A stretch of 64,000 nt of DNA from Akebia trifoliata (taxonomy: Eukaryota > Streptophyta > Magnoliopsida > Ranunculales > Lardizabalaceae): NCBI GenBank assembly GCA_017979445.1, contig CM030708.1, positions 35,592,721 through 35,656,720 of the forward strand, read 5' to 3'. Each line of letters starts with the position of its first letter. The stretch's first letter is position 1. Under the pieces are notes generated by a model, which saw only the letters and a program-made list of their open reading frames with translations, was not told the origin of the DNA and made no database searches. Below are positions 34,541 to 47,200 of this stretch, one piece after another. The translations under genes and the position numbers were made by a program.

Positions 34541-35276
34541 ATGGTGATTGGGTGTCCCATTATTTGCTCAAACTAAGAGCACCATTTGAAAGATCTGTTT
34601 TGTATTATTTATCATATTGAAGTACATTTTGAAGATTGAAAGATCTCTTAGCTTGCTTCCGAGTAAAATAAGAAGAAAAGAGATCGCTTGGTCAGGAATC
34701 AAAATCACTGAGGGTTTTTGGACTAGGACATTAATTAGGTGTATATATTTTCCAATTTGATGATCTTGATCAATGTGAATGTCCATTACAGACACTTAGG
34801 TAGTGTGATGATATCTCATAATTAACTTACATTTATGCAACCAGATCAAGATGATTGCATCCGTGTGAGTGCATCTGCCACTTAATTAGGGTCCCATTCA
34901 CTAAACCCAGGGGATTAAGGCAACACTCTCCGGTTGTGACACGAGGAAAAGGAGGACCACAAGCACTTAACAAAGTAAAATCACAAAAGGAAAAGTTAAA
35001 AAAAAAAAAAATGAAGATCATACCAATCTTCCAATATCTTTATAACTATTTATACTCATTGTCTATGATGAGTTTCTACCAAGTTCTGAAACATATTGAA
35101 CCACTATGACCAAAAAAGACATGTATATCTATCTTTTGAGATGTATATATGGCTGTACATCTATAATCCAACAAATTTCACACCATAGTTTTGGGTTTCT
35201 CTAGAATTCCATACAATATAGTAAGTGAGTGAGTGAGAAGACTTGTATCAAGGATGGATGGAAGGATGGGTAAACA
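34541..35276. other. convergent intergenic region between PPR and Aux/IAA genes
   Basis: Presumed 3' UTRs of both genes. No further gene or repeat recognised; a short poly-A run at about 35000. Confidence 0.6.
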
Positions 35277-36337
35277 CTAGCATTTATCTGCCCTTGTGAT
35301 CTTCAGTCTTTTCACGGTGGTCAAGAAAATCCTGCAAAAGCAAAATATAAGTAACTTTATCAATTAATGTGAAACATGGGGATAGAAAAATCAGAGATAT
35401 GTGACAGAGGAGTGTATTATAAGGTTCAGCTTACTCCCAAGGAACATCTCCCACCATCATCCAATCCCCCTCCATGTCTTCGTAAGTTAACACATGGGTT
35501 TGATCAGAATGGACTCCATCCATGTCAGGGGCTGCATATAAAAAAATAAAAAATAAAAATTGAAGGAAAATACACCCATAAAGTGATCCAATACAGCTTT
35601 GAAGAATACGATTCATTCAGATATAATGCTAGATGAATTTAGCTTAAAGTTTCTCCCTCACACACTTTATCTACAAACTTACATAAAATGGTGGTCCTGA
35701 ACATATGCCCAAGCGTCCTGATTAGGCCATCATAATCACCATGGGAGAACAAATCCAGTTTCCTGCCAATTGGTATTCCGTCCATGTATACCTTGACGAA
35801 AAAGACGGGTTGATGTTGGTTAAATTTTCTTCTCAGGCACGGTTTGAGTGGTGGCCAATCTGAATTTTGTTCCCTAATTATATGCCAAATAAGAGATTAA
35901 TGAAAAATGAAACTTAATTTGTAGAATGAGAAAATGAGTTTGGAATACTCATGCTGAGTAAAGAAAAGTAAGATATAGTTGGCTATGAATGTACTTCCTT
36001 CCACAAGAAGGGCGAAAACTCGTGAAAATATATATATGGGAAGGACGATCATATAATAAGTACATAATGAAGAAAAGTAAAGATAGACAGAGATATCAAA
36101 TGGGCAAATATTGATTTTAAGTAGATTTCTGTCAACATTGAAGAAGGAAAAAAAAAAATAGAATTAATTGCAGGTGTTGTACCTTGAACTAGAAGAGGAT
36201 TCGTCATGTTGTTGATAGATTGAATTAATGCTGAGTCCAAGCCTTAGATCTGTACTTAAGTCTCTGTGTGGAGGGAGAGAAGATGTATTAGTACTACTGC
36301 TATCAATTGATGAAGAAGAATTGCTACTTCTCCTCAT
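35277..36337 (-). CDS. non-canonical Aux/IAA protein, IAA20/IAA30/IAA31-like
   Basis: Four minus-strand exons, 36337-36183, 35873-35683, 35531-35435 and 35331-35277, join in frame (phases 2, 1, 2) to 165 residues. Aux/IAA proteins bind ARF transcription factors in the nucleus and repress auxin-responsive genes. Domain [11 protein letters not shown] (EAR-type LRLGL at 31-35, recruiting TOPLESS). C-terminal PB1 domain: [17 protein letters not shown], then the acidic OPCA stretch [20 protein letters not shown] and basic [11 protein letters not shown]. The domain II degron core GWPP is replaced by DWPPLK (57-62), as I recall for the IAA20/30/31 group, so TIR1-auxin recognition is expected to be weak or absent. 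The intron before the final IFL... exon is where Aux/IAA genes normally have one. Which of the three Arabidopsis genes is closest is undecided; '[16 protein letters not shown]' favours IAA31. Confidence 0.93.
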
Positions 36338-36371
36338 TATTTATTTATGATTTGTGAAAGGAGATGAAGTT

Positions 36372-36432
36372 AAAGAAAGAAAGAAAGAAAGAGAGAATGT
36401 TTGGCTGCCACCTTAGAGGCTTAAATAGCTGT
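36372..36432 (-). promoter_or_regulatory. Aux/IAA 5' leader purine run and TATA-like box
   Basis: An AAAG/GA-rich run (36372-36397) lies in the presumed leader. TATTTAAG, read on the minus strand near 36419-36427, could be the TATA box, about 85 bases upstream of the ATG. Confidence 0.4.
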
Positions 36433-36619
36433 TATGTGGAAAGAGTTGAAACTTGTAAGAAGAGGAGGGAGGGGATGATGTCGACCAGTTGGTTTCAAAT
36501 GTCATGAGAGTGGCAGACATGCTGACGTGGAAAATGCAACGTGGCCTGATTAAAAAGCAACTTAGGCTTATTAGTCTTAACTAATAAGTGTAATATCTTT
36601 TGATTCTGGATCTTATGCA

Positions 36620-37065
36620 TCCAGGGTGGAGGATTGAAACCCTCCTTCCACAGTTCAATACACATACACGGAAGTGGATCCTCTGTAGCACACGGTTCAT
36701 GAGGCACCTGTACCACAGATCCAACAGATGAGAGAGAGTTATCTTAGAAAAAAAACAATTAACATCTCAACCTCTTGTTGTGATCACGATTTAGATCTGA
36801 TTTAAAAAATACCCAATATTTTTAGTGTGGGCCGGGATCTAAATATATGACTGATGTGATGTTCTTCCAACCGTTGGATCTTTGCTACATGACGCTATAA
36901 GAACCGTGTGCTATAGAGGATCCGCTTCTTCAATATACACCCCACGTAACCCATAATTCAAGGAATTAATGCCTATGTGGCAAGGAATTAAAATTTCTTG
37001 AATTATGGCTTATGTGGCATGTATTGAGGCATAGGAGGAGGATTTCAATCCTTCACCCCGAATGC
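36620..37065. repeat. nested inverted repeat (foldback element)
   Basis: Outer arms: GGTGGAGGATTGAAACCCTC near 36625 against the inverted segment around 37028-37065 (GTATTGAGG...GAGGAGGATTTCAATCC). Inner arms: AAGTGGATCCTCTGTAGCAC (about 36671) against CTATAGAGGATCCGCTTCTT (about 36912). A similar end occurs near 31.27 kb. Non-coding. Confidence 0.6.
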
Positions 37066-37107
37066 AGACAATCTGTGGACTCAATGTCAACGTTCTTGAA
37101 AAAAGAG

Positions 37108-37205
37108 CTCATTCACTGCCAAAACAAGACCTTAAGATTTGCCATTAATCTTGAGATCTTGTTTTGAATCTTAAGATATTGTTTTGACGGTGCATGAGCC
37201 TTAGA
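37108..37205. repeat. compact 98-bp foldback
   Basis: Almost the whole segment is self-complementary. AGAGCTCATTCACTGCCAAA then ACAAGACCTTAAGAT pairs with ATCTTAAGATATTGTTTTG then ACGGTGCATGAGCC. A second internal copy (AATCTTGAGATCTTGTTTTG) sits at the tip. Probably a tiny MITE; a transcribed hairpin is possible. Confidence 0.65.
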
Positions 37206-38207
37206 AAGGCTAGTCGACCTCTACCATTTAACGGATGAAATTTTTTGGATGAAAATTTCCCATTTCCTAGTGCCAAGGACTAATTTTGACTCAAAACTCA
37301 TCGTTGCACGCTCTTTCAGGTCCACGGAACTCAAATGAATGGAGAGCGAATCCACTTAATCACTTTTTAGTTATAGTCGCAGGGGCAGATCCAGGAAGGG
37401 TTCAGAGGGGGCAACTACCCCCCTCCCCTCAACCTTTTGGTTGTTTTAAACACCCCTAGATTTTGGTTATTATTTGAGATACACCATGTTTTCAAGTTGA
37501 TGACATGCCCCCTGTGACTTTGATTCCCACCCCCCAATTCAATTTTTGCCTGCCCTCCATGTTATAATTGATTTAGATAGCACCCTACAATTTGTTAAAT
37601 ATTTGAGATACCCCCACCTATCAAACTATTGACATGAACTTTTTGACCTTGTTGTCCCCCACCTTTTCAAAAAAAAAATGGGCGATTTAGGCACTCCTCT
37701 TTTAAATTAGTGAATATTTTATATATCATTTGTTTTTATACTAATGGCATGCCTTCTCCTACTTTTTTAGACTAACAAAAATCCAAATATCTTCATTCTT
37801 AACCTAAGACCCCATTTTTCTCCATAATATCAGACATCTTCAAACTCTTCTACCTCTTAGTACAGTAATTTTGATTTATTTAAGTTCATCTTCTAGCCAA
37901 CGTTTTGAACATCATCCTAAATCTCTTGTAGAAAATCTTAGAATTTTCTATCAAAATTAAAAATCTCACCATCTTCTACTCTTAAAATCCTATCTAGTTC
38001 TTAGATTTGATGATTAAAGTAGATTAACTTAAAGTTGAAAACTCAATTTTACCAAAGAGGTTGAAGATGACTGATTTTGCAAAAAGAAATTGAAGGATTT
38101 TTTGTCTTAGGTTGAAGATAAGGGAATGAAGTCATTTGTAGAAGACTGAGGTCAAGAGAGCATGTAAGTGTTTTAGTGAAATTTGAGATAGAATGGTGAT
38201 TATCTAA
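37206..38207. other. intergenic region, nothing recognised
   Basis: AT-rich sequence with repeated 'CACCCC'/'CCCCC' words near 37.4-37.7 kb; no gene or clear element. Confidence 0.5.
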
Positions 38208-38397
38208 CTTAGGCATGTGGCATACTCAATTAACACCCCTGATGTGACAGGCTCGAAAATTGTAAATCTGCTCTCTTGAAGATACAAAAATATGGTTCCT
38301 CATAAAAAGATGTTTTTTTGTTTCCCAAGGAGAGCAGATCTATGGTTTCTGAGCCTATCACTTCAGGGGTGTATATTGAGTACGCCCTGTGCCTAAG
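38208..38397. repeat. 190-bp foldback element with about 75-bp arms
   Basis: The left arm (ACTTAGGCATGTGGCATACT, CAATTAACACCCCTGATGTG, ACAGGCTC, AAATCTGCTCTC) and the inverted right arm (ACTTAGGCACAGGGCGTACT, CAATATACACCCCTGAAGTG, ATAGGCTC, AGATCTGCTCTC) match along about 75 bases around a 40-base loop. No coding capacity; target-site duplication unclear. Confidence 0.75.
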
Positions 38398-38399
38398 TC

Positions 38400-40340
38400 A
38401 GATTAATCCGACTCTTTGAGATAAGCTATGTTTTGAAAAGGAATAGACTGGACTCTTCACTTGAGTCTTCTCTCATAGACTAATGGGAAATGACCTCAAT
38501 GTCCTTTTCTTCAATCAAACTCTAAATGTCCTTTTGAAAATATTATAAACATGAGCATGTTATATATTATCATACAACAGCAGCTTAAGAATGGGAAAAT
38601 AGAAAAAAAGAAAAATGGTAGCCCATTTGATGTATTATGCGACCACTAACTTTATAAAGCTAAGCTTTATTATACCTTCCAGGCCTATATGTTCAAATAT
38701 AGCATACCTACTACTGTTTCTGGAGTGTATTTTTTTTTTTTTTTTTTCTTTTGCTGGTATAAGCAAGTGGGTTAGTGGTCATTGTTTCTAGGTTAAGCAT
38801 GCCAACATACGTGGGTGTGGCTCCTCCTGCAAACGGTCAAGATGCAGATTTGCTCCATGGGTGATATTTTGATATTATTGTGGATAATATTTCAATTCCT
38901 ATTAGAAAGAATGTGCTAAGTAAATATTGAGTGTACATTTTTCTCCACTCGCAAGTGTATCATACCCTAGTTAACCCTCATGACCCTCTTATGTCCATAG
39001 TCCACCCCCTCTCCAACAGACTGGTCTTTTGGAATAATTGGTTGTCTTACAGTTAAAGATACAAAGGGAGGCGACACTAAGAAAGCTGATCAAGATATTG
39101 GAGATGGACATAATTGAATTAACAGAAGATTCAATTAATTTCAGACAAAATTCGTTCTCTTGATCCCAAAGTCTTGAGATAGAACTTTCATGATGATCAT
39201 GACGACGACTTAGGACACAATGTTCCTGATTCGGTTGGTTGTTAATCTCATAGAGGGGCCAACTTAGCTTGCAAGGGTTATGAAGGTCTGGGCTGGCTTT
39301 TTGCACGTACAAAATTATACATTTCTGCACAAGAGGAGTCCATGAACCCCCTCCCTCCCACACACACAAAAAAAAAACAAAAAAACAAGAAAAGCAGGAT
39401 AGGACCACAAACCCACACAGGAAAATGGAGACATAGTTGCACTGGCATGTCATATTCCCCACCCAACTTAAATTGTGATTATGCTGTGGACACTAGAGTC
39501 TATTTCGAATCAGAAACCCTTGGTTTCTGTCTCCATGCATGGCCCGACTGTCCTCCTCTTGGGACCCAACGTCGTACATGCCCAGAAAGAGAGTGCCAAC
39601 CAATTTGGCATAACAATTAGTGTCCACACTTGCTTTGCTTCAATTCAACAATAACTAATTTAGCTCCCATGTACCGAATTTTTTAAAAGGTAGTAAATTC
39701 TGCATGACATATTGTTTCAGCAGCATATGAATCTTCTTTTTTCCATTTTCTATATTTATAAATTAGGCAATATTTTCAAGCAAGGTATTTTTCCTCTTAT
39801 ATTACCTGAAGGTACTCCTCACAGTTACTGTCGTTCGACTCCTACGTGCATGTCATGATCTTCCAATAAAAAAGAAATGTAATTCAAGTTATTACTTTTG
39901 AACCTAGCTCCATGTACAAATTAAGTTCCTGCTGCCATATATAAGTTGTAGGGGTAAATATCGCTGAATCAGTCCGATCACTGGATCAAACCATTATCAG
40001 TTTTTAATGGTGTCAAACACTATTAAACTTGTGCAATGAAGAGAGCATGTGAAGTAGGAGAGAATGAGAAGATTTGACTAATTAATTAGGGGGTTAAGGT
40101 TAGGTCGAGCGATGTCAAAAGTAGAGAGTTAAAGTTTTCAAGGAGTCATCTCCCTTCCTAGAGGTCTAGGGGCCCTTTATAAAAATGTGATCAACTATGA
40201 AAGGACAATGATGTCAAAAGCTTATTATCACTAGTCTTATTGGCTAGGGGCTTGATGACACATGGATAAAGTGATAACCTAATCGTTCAAGCCTGATATA
40301 TCATCAGCTCTTTCTCTATGAGTGATCTTGCATGGATATA
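38400..40340. other. intergenic region, no supported gene
   Basis: A poly-T run at about 38730-38748. The largest frame, 157 residues on the minus strand at 38989-39462, is dominated by Cys/Phe/Val low complexity and has no motif; I do not call it a gene. Confidence 0.5.
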
Positions 40341-40344
40341 TATA

Positions 40345-40615
40345 AAAGACTGTTCGGAAACTATAAAAAGAGCCAAACATTTTTCAATATATGGTGTGGG
40401 AGTGATCTCCATGGTAAGAAGATCATCCTCTCAAAAAATTAGTCCATTCTAAAACTTCTAACACTAATTTACAAGTTGAAGAATTATGGACAATCATTTA
40501 TTTGTAAATCACTTTTGATGGGGTTAGAAGTTTCAAAATTGACTGATTTTTTCCAAAACTTCTAGCTCACATAGTAAAAAATGATTAGGTCACTTTAGGG
40601 CCTCTGAATGCTCCT
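40345..40615. mobile_element. degenerate copy of the (TA)n foldback family
   Basis: 'AGATCATCCTCTCAAAAAAT', 'AGTCCATTCTAAAACTTCTA', 'TTTGTAAATCACTTTTGATG' and 'GGGGTTAGAAGTTTCAAAAT' are recognisable parts of the core and spacer seen at 27.2-30.3 kb. The ends are eroded and no long (TA)n flanks remain. Confidence 0.65.
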
Positions 40616-43600
40616 CCCTTAGCACCAAACTATACCATTTGCCTTCGTGGTTATATGAAGATGACATTACTGGACACAAGTGTAATATTTGTTAGGTATT
40701 GCTTGACTTCATTAGTCCACATGACAATCTAATTCGCATTTTGGTGACCTAACTCATGTGCCAGTTCATAAGATGTGGTGTAAATGTGTACGTGATACCC
40801 ATTTTTTATTTTTATTTTTTGATAACGTTGTGATACCCAAAATTTTGTTACATATATACAGTACTTTTCATCATTGTTTTCAAGGAGAACAGATTATCTC
40901 TGTTTTTTGTAGGATGCTATGAGCATCCAACTAGCTAGGTGTGACATTCAAGTTATTTCAACCCGAAAGATTAAGGGTGTGTTTGAAAACGGAAAGTTGT
41001 GTGCGAGAGTCCATGACTCGCACTAGTTACTTTAAATTGTGTGTTTGATAAAATTAACCCTCACAAGTAATGGACTCTCCTACTTTACAACTATCGGTTT
41101 TACACGAATTTCAACTTTTATTGATTTTGATGAAAGTTGAGCACTATCAAGCTCACCAGGTATTCTCTCTCTCTCTCTCTCTCTCCCCAGCCCATGCTTT
41201 GCTCCCCGTCTCTGTCTCTCTTTCAAAACCAACAACCTTGGTCTTCAAGCATTCCAACCTCTGCTTCATGGTCTCCATCTCTATCCCCATCTCCATAACC
41301 CAACCTCAAGCTTCACCACTAGCCTTGGATTCCTGCATCTTACATCCACAAATCAGGGGAACGTCTCCCTCCTCACTCCTCTCTATCATCTAATCAGATT
41401 GATCAGTAAGATCCTCAACAATGGTCTTGATGAGCTAAAATCATGGAATGAATATCTTGCTTCCCAAATATGGGTTTTCTCGTTCTAGAGCCATTATGAA
41501 AGGTAAGCAACTCCGATCGAGTCTTGTACCCAGTTCGAAAATCGGAACTAGTGCTATTCGCTTCTTGAGTGTATATTCTGATAGTTCTATAAAAAGGGGA
41601 AGAATGTCGAAGGAAATTTTCTTTACATCTTCTATGTTGTCAAACACCCAAGTTAAAATTATCTTACAGAAGTTGAAGTGTCATGAGTTCAACTCTCATT
41701 TCCCAAACACACACTAAATTGCTGTTTGTCTCTTCCACCCTTGGTAGGGCCGGGATACAAAATTACAAACTACCCCTCCCTCTGGCCTCTACTATTGTAT
41801 TTGTACGGGTTTCCCGTTTTTTCTTCTTTCTCACTCATGAAAATTTGAAAACAAAGCCTTTATATTAAGTTTCTTTTCAAAGCGCCCAATCAAATCAGGT
41901 TTGATTTGAATTACTGAGTCGATCTAATGAGACTGAACCAAGAAAAACAGAGTCAGAGCCAATGCCTTGGGGGTGAGTATAGATTTGCAGTTAACAAATG
42001 AATTGTGCTATATTGAAGTTGTTTGTCAGGTACAGATAAAATTAACGAATGAGGTACGTATGCATGGTGAACATGCTGAAGCTAGATTTTAGATTTTAGT
42101 ACGTGTGTGATTTGTCAAACAGCAAATCATCAAAATAGTATCTCGGGTCCATGTTGTACGTGTGTGATGTCACCTGCCCTAGGATGATATGTCCCTTTAA
42201 TGTGGTGTTTAAGGTCCCCACATAAACATTGGTTCAATAAGTTATGTGTGTGTGTCGCTTATGACGTAATTATATATTATTATTGATCAAGATACTAACA
42301 ACTTATATCAATGGATAAAGATTGACAAAACCTATAGTTTTTTGTATTAAATTAATACAATGTAAATGCAACTATTGTAGAAGATATAAACAGTGGTCAT
42401 TTAGGGGGAGTTGTAATATTGATTAAGACAAGTTGGTAGAAAGAGAAAAAGGAGGGGAAGCTGTTCTGTTTTTGTTGAGTTGGAGGAGACAAAGTGGGCA
42501 ATGGGTTTGAAAATTTTCAGATTTGGACAAAAAAGTGCAAGTTTGAGTTGATGGAAGGTTTGAACTTTGAACTCATTTCAAAAGAAAAGACAAACAAAGA
42601 CGTCCCCAGGAGAAATGCACTCGATTTAATCCTAGACACCTACCTAACTGGATACAAGGTTCAAATTCAATATTGTATACTCCTCAATTCAACCTCTCTT
42701 CTTTTCTTCTCTCTCTCTCTCTCTCTTTCAACATTTGCATTGGCCCACTTATTTATGTGAGATCGTGTCAATCGAAGCACATGAAAACCTTGTGTCAAAA
42801 TCAAACGAATAAGTGGTGAGGAAAAAATATCAAAAGACAATGGACGTAATTCTAGATTTTTGACTACAGGGATTCATGTCTACATTAATGAGTAAGACCC
42901 CCCCCCGGCGGGCAGGGTGGTTGAGAAGGTTGAGAAACTCATTCCTATTAGAGATTTTGTAGATTGATATATAGATAACTTTATCACAGAGTATAGTGGC
43001 CTAATAACATCATATACACCATTCCTGGTCTACATGACCAATTTGGATATGTTTAGTGTGCGAAAGTGATTACTTCTCTGAGGTAGCTTGCACATGATCA
43101 AAAGCCAATGATGAGGGAGAAAATTGCTTACCTTATGACTTTGTGCAACCTCTCTCCCCTTAGCATTCCAAAGCACAAATAATCAAACACCAAACAAAGG
43201 ACAATTAAGGAGAAGATTTGATGTGGGCATGATGTTAAGAGATGGGAGTATGGACTACCCTCCCAACAATATCATTGCGTTGTCCCCATTTCTCCTTACT
43301 AGGTTTCATCGATTGGAGAACCCAATAAATAAAGTTCATTGCAAGAACCTTCTATCCTCTTCAGCGTGTCTAATCCCCCTCCTGTTTTTGTTTTGATTAT
43401 TCTTTTCTCAGTCAAACGTAGAAGGAATTAGTGTTTGATTTTCACATGTAAGCATGCCCCCATGATGAGTTACCACGTGGGAGTAGGGGGCATGATCCCA
43501 TTTTCAGGCTTGCTTTATGAGAGTACCTCAACACACATTCCTTTAGAATGTTGGGTTTGGGCTTGAAAAACGTGTTCATTTTGTTGAGTAGATGGATATT

Positions 43601-44206
43601 GGGTCAACAAAAAGCTCAATAAAATTGTGTTAGGCTTGTTTCCCCTTTTTTATCAATATATTATACTTTTCAAAACAAAAAAAAAATTCACTTTAACATC
43701 AAAATCATTCGAACAAACTGAGATTTGCTCCCAAAGGTCTATAGCATGGAATGCGCCTTTTACCAGTTTGGCAGGGGCGCATGTTCTTGTTTTTCTACCT
43801 TACTAAAAGAAAAAGAAAAAATAAATAAATAAATACTATACAGGAGGTACAGTAACAGTACTACCTCTCATCCTAGTGCATGCCATAATATTCACTTGAG
43901 ATTCTTCCTAATCCACAATCTAAAAAATACTACTAGGATGACCTTTCATCAGTAGTGAAGAGATATGCTTGTAATAGGTCTTTCTTCTTTTAGGCCAGGC
44001 CAGGCAGGAAGGGCTTAAACTATATTTCAAAAGATGAGAAAAGCTCAGATTCTTCCATACAAAACCAAAACAAGAAAAATTAAAATAATAGTAAGTACAA
44101 GACACATTTATAGATAAGATGAAACAAAAACTGGTGAAGGAAATCTCTCCAGAAAGTACATCAAATTTTTTTTTTTTAATGCATGTATACCAGCAATAAG
44201 GTGTTT
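40616..44206. other. intergenic region, no supported gene
   Basis: Contains (CT)n runs at about 41165-41185 and 42710-42728 and a small hairpin of GCATGCCCCC/GGGGGCATG near 43451-43491. Frames at 41070-41393 (+), 41448-41717 (+) and 42494-42760 (+) lack recognisable domains. The stretch 41390-41660 looks less AT-rich and less repetitive than its surroundings and could be a fragment of something I do not recognise. Confidence 0.5.
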
Positions 44207-47200
44207 TTACTTGAACGAATACTTTGACAAAAATTTAGATACCTCAACTGCACTCTCATAAGCACCCTCCACACATCGACCCAGGGCTACCCCTGATACA
44301 TAATTGCCCCCAAGAAATAGTCCCTCAAACCCACCATCTCCGAGAGCACCTTTAGCAGATTCAAGGAGATCGAGATGGCCAATCAAGAACTGGGGTATGG
44401 CTTGTGGCCACACACGTACTCCAAGAACAAGAGGATCAATTGCATTTGGATTTATAAGCATCTTTCTAAGGTCTCGATCAACTGCCTCCACAAGCTCACT
44501 CTCGGTCTGCAATCAATATATAACATGATTTATTTATAATTTAAAAAAAATGGTCAGAAAGAGCAAAAAAAAAAAAAAAATTGGTTGTAGAAATTAAGAC
44601 TCTAGACAGCCACAAAAGAATACATAGGTTGGAGAACATTAATCCCAGTTACACAGCCACAGGAGAAGTGCAATCCAAACTATAAAATGGATAGTTTGGC
44701 ATGGAAGATCTCCAAGGTAGGTCAAATCAAATGGTAGGATCTACCGACCAGCTTCACGGCCCATGTAATTGTCAGTCAACAGTCCTACAAAGACTGCTTG
44801 ATGGGTAATTTAGATTCCTCTAAAGAGAAACATAAGTTTAATCTTTCTGTCTACAAGTTCTGTACATTATCTCAAATAGATGCTGAAATTATGCATTCCA
44901 CCACAAACTAGTAATACTCAGTGATGATGTGCTACCTTGGACAAGATTCCAGGATTGGTAGCGCCTCCTATATAGTTCAAAAGCAGCACCCTTCCAGGTG
45001 GCGCTCGGTTTGGAAAAAGTGATGAACTGTATATTGTTCCTGCATGCATTAAGAAAATATCAGCTTCAGTGATCATTTTTCTTCCACATCTTTTCAGGAA
45101 CATCGTTCAATCTTTTTTTTTTTTTTTTTGAAAAGTAACCTAATATTATAAGTAGAAATGTGAGAAGTTCGGTAAGCAGATCTGTCGATTGAGATACAAC
45201 AACCGGCCAGTAAACTTCTCTCTTTGTAAACATTGTTCATTCTTCAATGCATGTGTAGCGTGTAATTTTATTAGGTAATGGTAGTGGAGGAGTGAGGGGC
45301 AAGGATCCTGATTGTTCAAAAGAAAAAAATCGTACCTAAAGTCTCCACTCCTTGACTGCGTGGGTGCAACTGGCCAAACCCTTTCAATTCGCCATCTACC
45401 AAACACTCCTTTCGAATTGCTTCCTTTGGATATGAAATAGAAACTGCTGCAACTGGTGGGTAATAAAACTTTGAAAGTGCATCTGCAGCAGGGCCCTGCC
45501 AAGTCAAGGTTACAACCTATTAGCTGTAACTGATTAGCAATGACGATGATGAATAATGACTCCTACATTCATCCGGTATTTTTTTTTCCTATTCTTTAAA
45601 CAATACAAAAATTGTAATCTGGTAGGTGCTTCTACTAATTACACATCACCTAACCAGAATGGCAAGAAATGCATGCCCATAATGGGATCATCAAGTAGAT
45701 TGTTTTTTTTATTTGATAAGCAAGTAGATTGTTTTGTCATCATTTGCAAATGCAAGGTGGCAACCAATTCATGTAGAACTGTTGCACAAATATTTCACCA
45801 GTTGTAGGAGATAAATATTCCAAAAAAATAAAAAATTGGATCCCACAATCTTAAACCTAATAGTCCAACATTTTTGACAAATTTAAGGAACAAAATTGAC
45901 ACAGTTTCATTCATTAAAGTATAATTTCTAATAAATTGAGCAAAAAGATTTATTTGAGATAATAAGCCACAATGCATCCAAGCCATGCGGAAATGAATGA
46001 GTCCAACAATCCCCATACACTCATCCAATTTGAAAACCACATGTATTGACCAGTTTATCCAAATTACGACTGATCCACATTCCTTAAATGCAACTAATTC
46101 GGAAGTTCGTTTTGCATCAATTGACAATATACAATCTGAACCAGAGCAGATGAGGAGATGGGAAAGAGGAACATACAGAAAGTGGGCGTAACAAGCTACT
46201 GGCAACATGGGATGGAACAGTCAGGACAACACTTTTTGATTGGACTGAAATCAAGCCTTCTGGTGTTTCGAACGTCAAAGTATATCCCCCACTCTCCAAT
46301 TTTTCAATGCTTGTAAGTTTCCAAGATACCTTAACTTTGCCTCCCAACCTGAAAAGATAAATACAACTTCATCAGAATCATAAAAGAAAAAAATTCACAA
46401 GGAGCCAATGGTGTAAAAGAACCACTGTAGTGGTATTCTTTAGATTAAAAGGGGACCTGATAGAAATTGCATCTGGCAACATAGAAAGCCCTCTCTTAAA
46501 AGATCCAACTGTCTGTCCCTTTGGTTTTGGCAATCGCCTGCATGTTAACTCAGTTCAAGACAATGGAAAAATACACTGAAGTAAGCTACAAGCAAGATAA
46601 GCTGCAATGCATCAACTATATTACGGATCTCGAGGTGGTTTGGGATTTTTATTCTTCTCCTGAACTGTTTTGAAGGTGCCACCAATAATACTACCGCCAA
46701 TTTGTTCTAGCTTCCAAACTCTTCCAAATGCTGCTTTCATGCTCAGCTTTGAAGGATCACCCGCATAAACACCTGCATAAGCCATTTTCTCATAAATAAA
46801 ACTAAAGTCACCAACCTAAGAAAAAACAAAAAAAAATTTGCGTGCAAGGAGGTGAAAGTTTACACGGCAGACAAGCATAACCAAACAAAAAATGACAAAA
46901 ACAGTACTGCCACATACTCAAATTCTACAAACCACACATGGTAAGATTGAATTTCTCAGAAATTAAAAGACCAACAATCAGCACATATATATGTTAGAAA
47001 AGTGTGTGTGTGTGTGTGCGTGTTGGGGGGGGGGGGGGGGGGGAGGGGTTGAAGGGGTTCAAATTCCTGTACACTCTATTCATCATCCATGGATTGGACA
47101 CCTCAGCTTCACCAAGAGCTGAGGTCCACCTGTGATAGTCAAGCACCTCGACTGCTTCTAGAGGCTGAGGTAATTCGACGAAACTTTCCAAAGATGGTAC

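Noticed and set aside
38989..39462. 157-residue minus-strand ORF
   Set aside because: Low-complexity Cys/Phe/Val stretch followed by sequence with no motif; no promoter or splice context. Length alone is not enough in AT-rich DNA.
41070..41717. Two adjacent plus-strand ORFs (107 and 89 aa) and a minus-strand shadow
   Set aside because: The first spans a (CT)n run. The second I could not assign to any family, though the stretch looks unlike its neighbours; an organelle-DNA fragment was considered but not supported.
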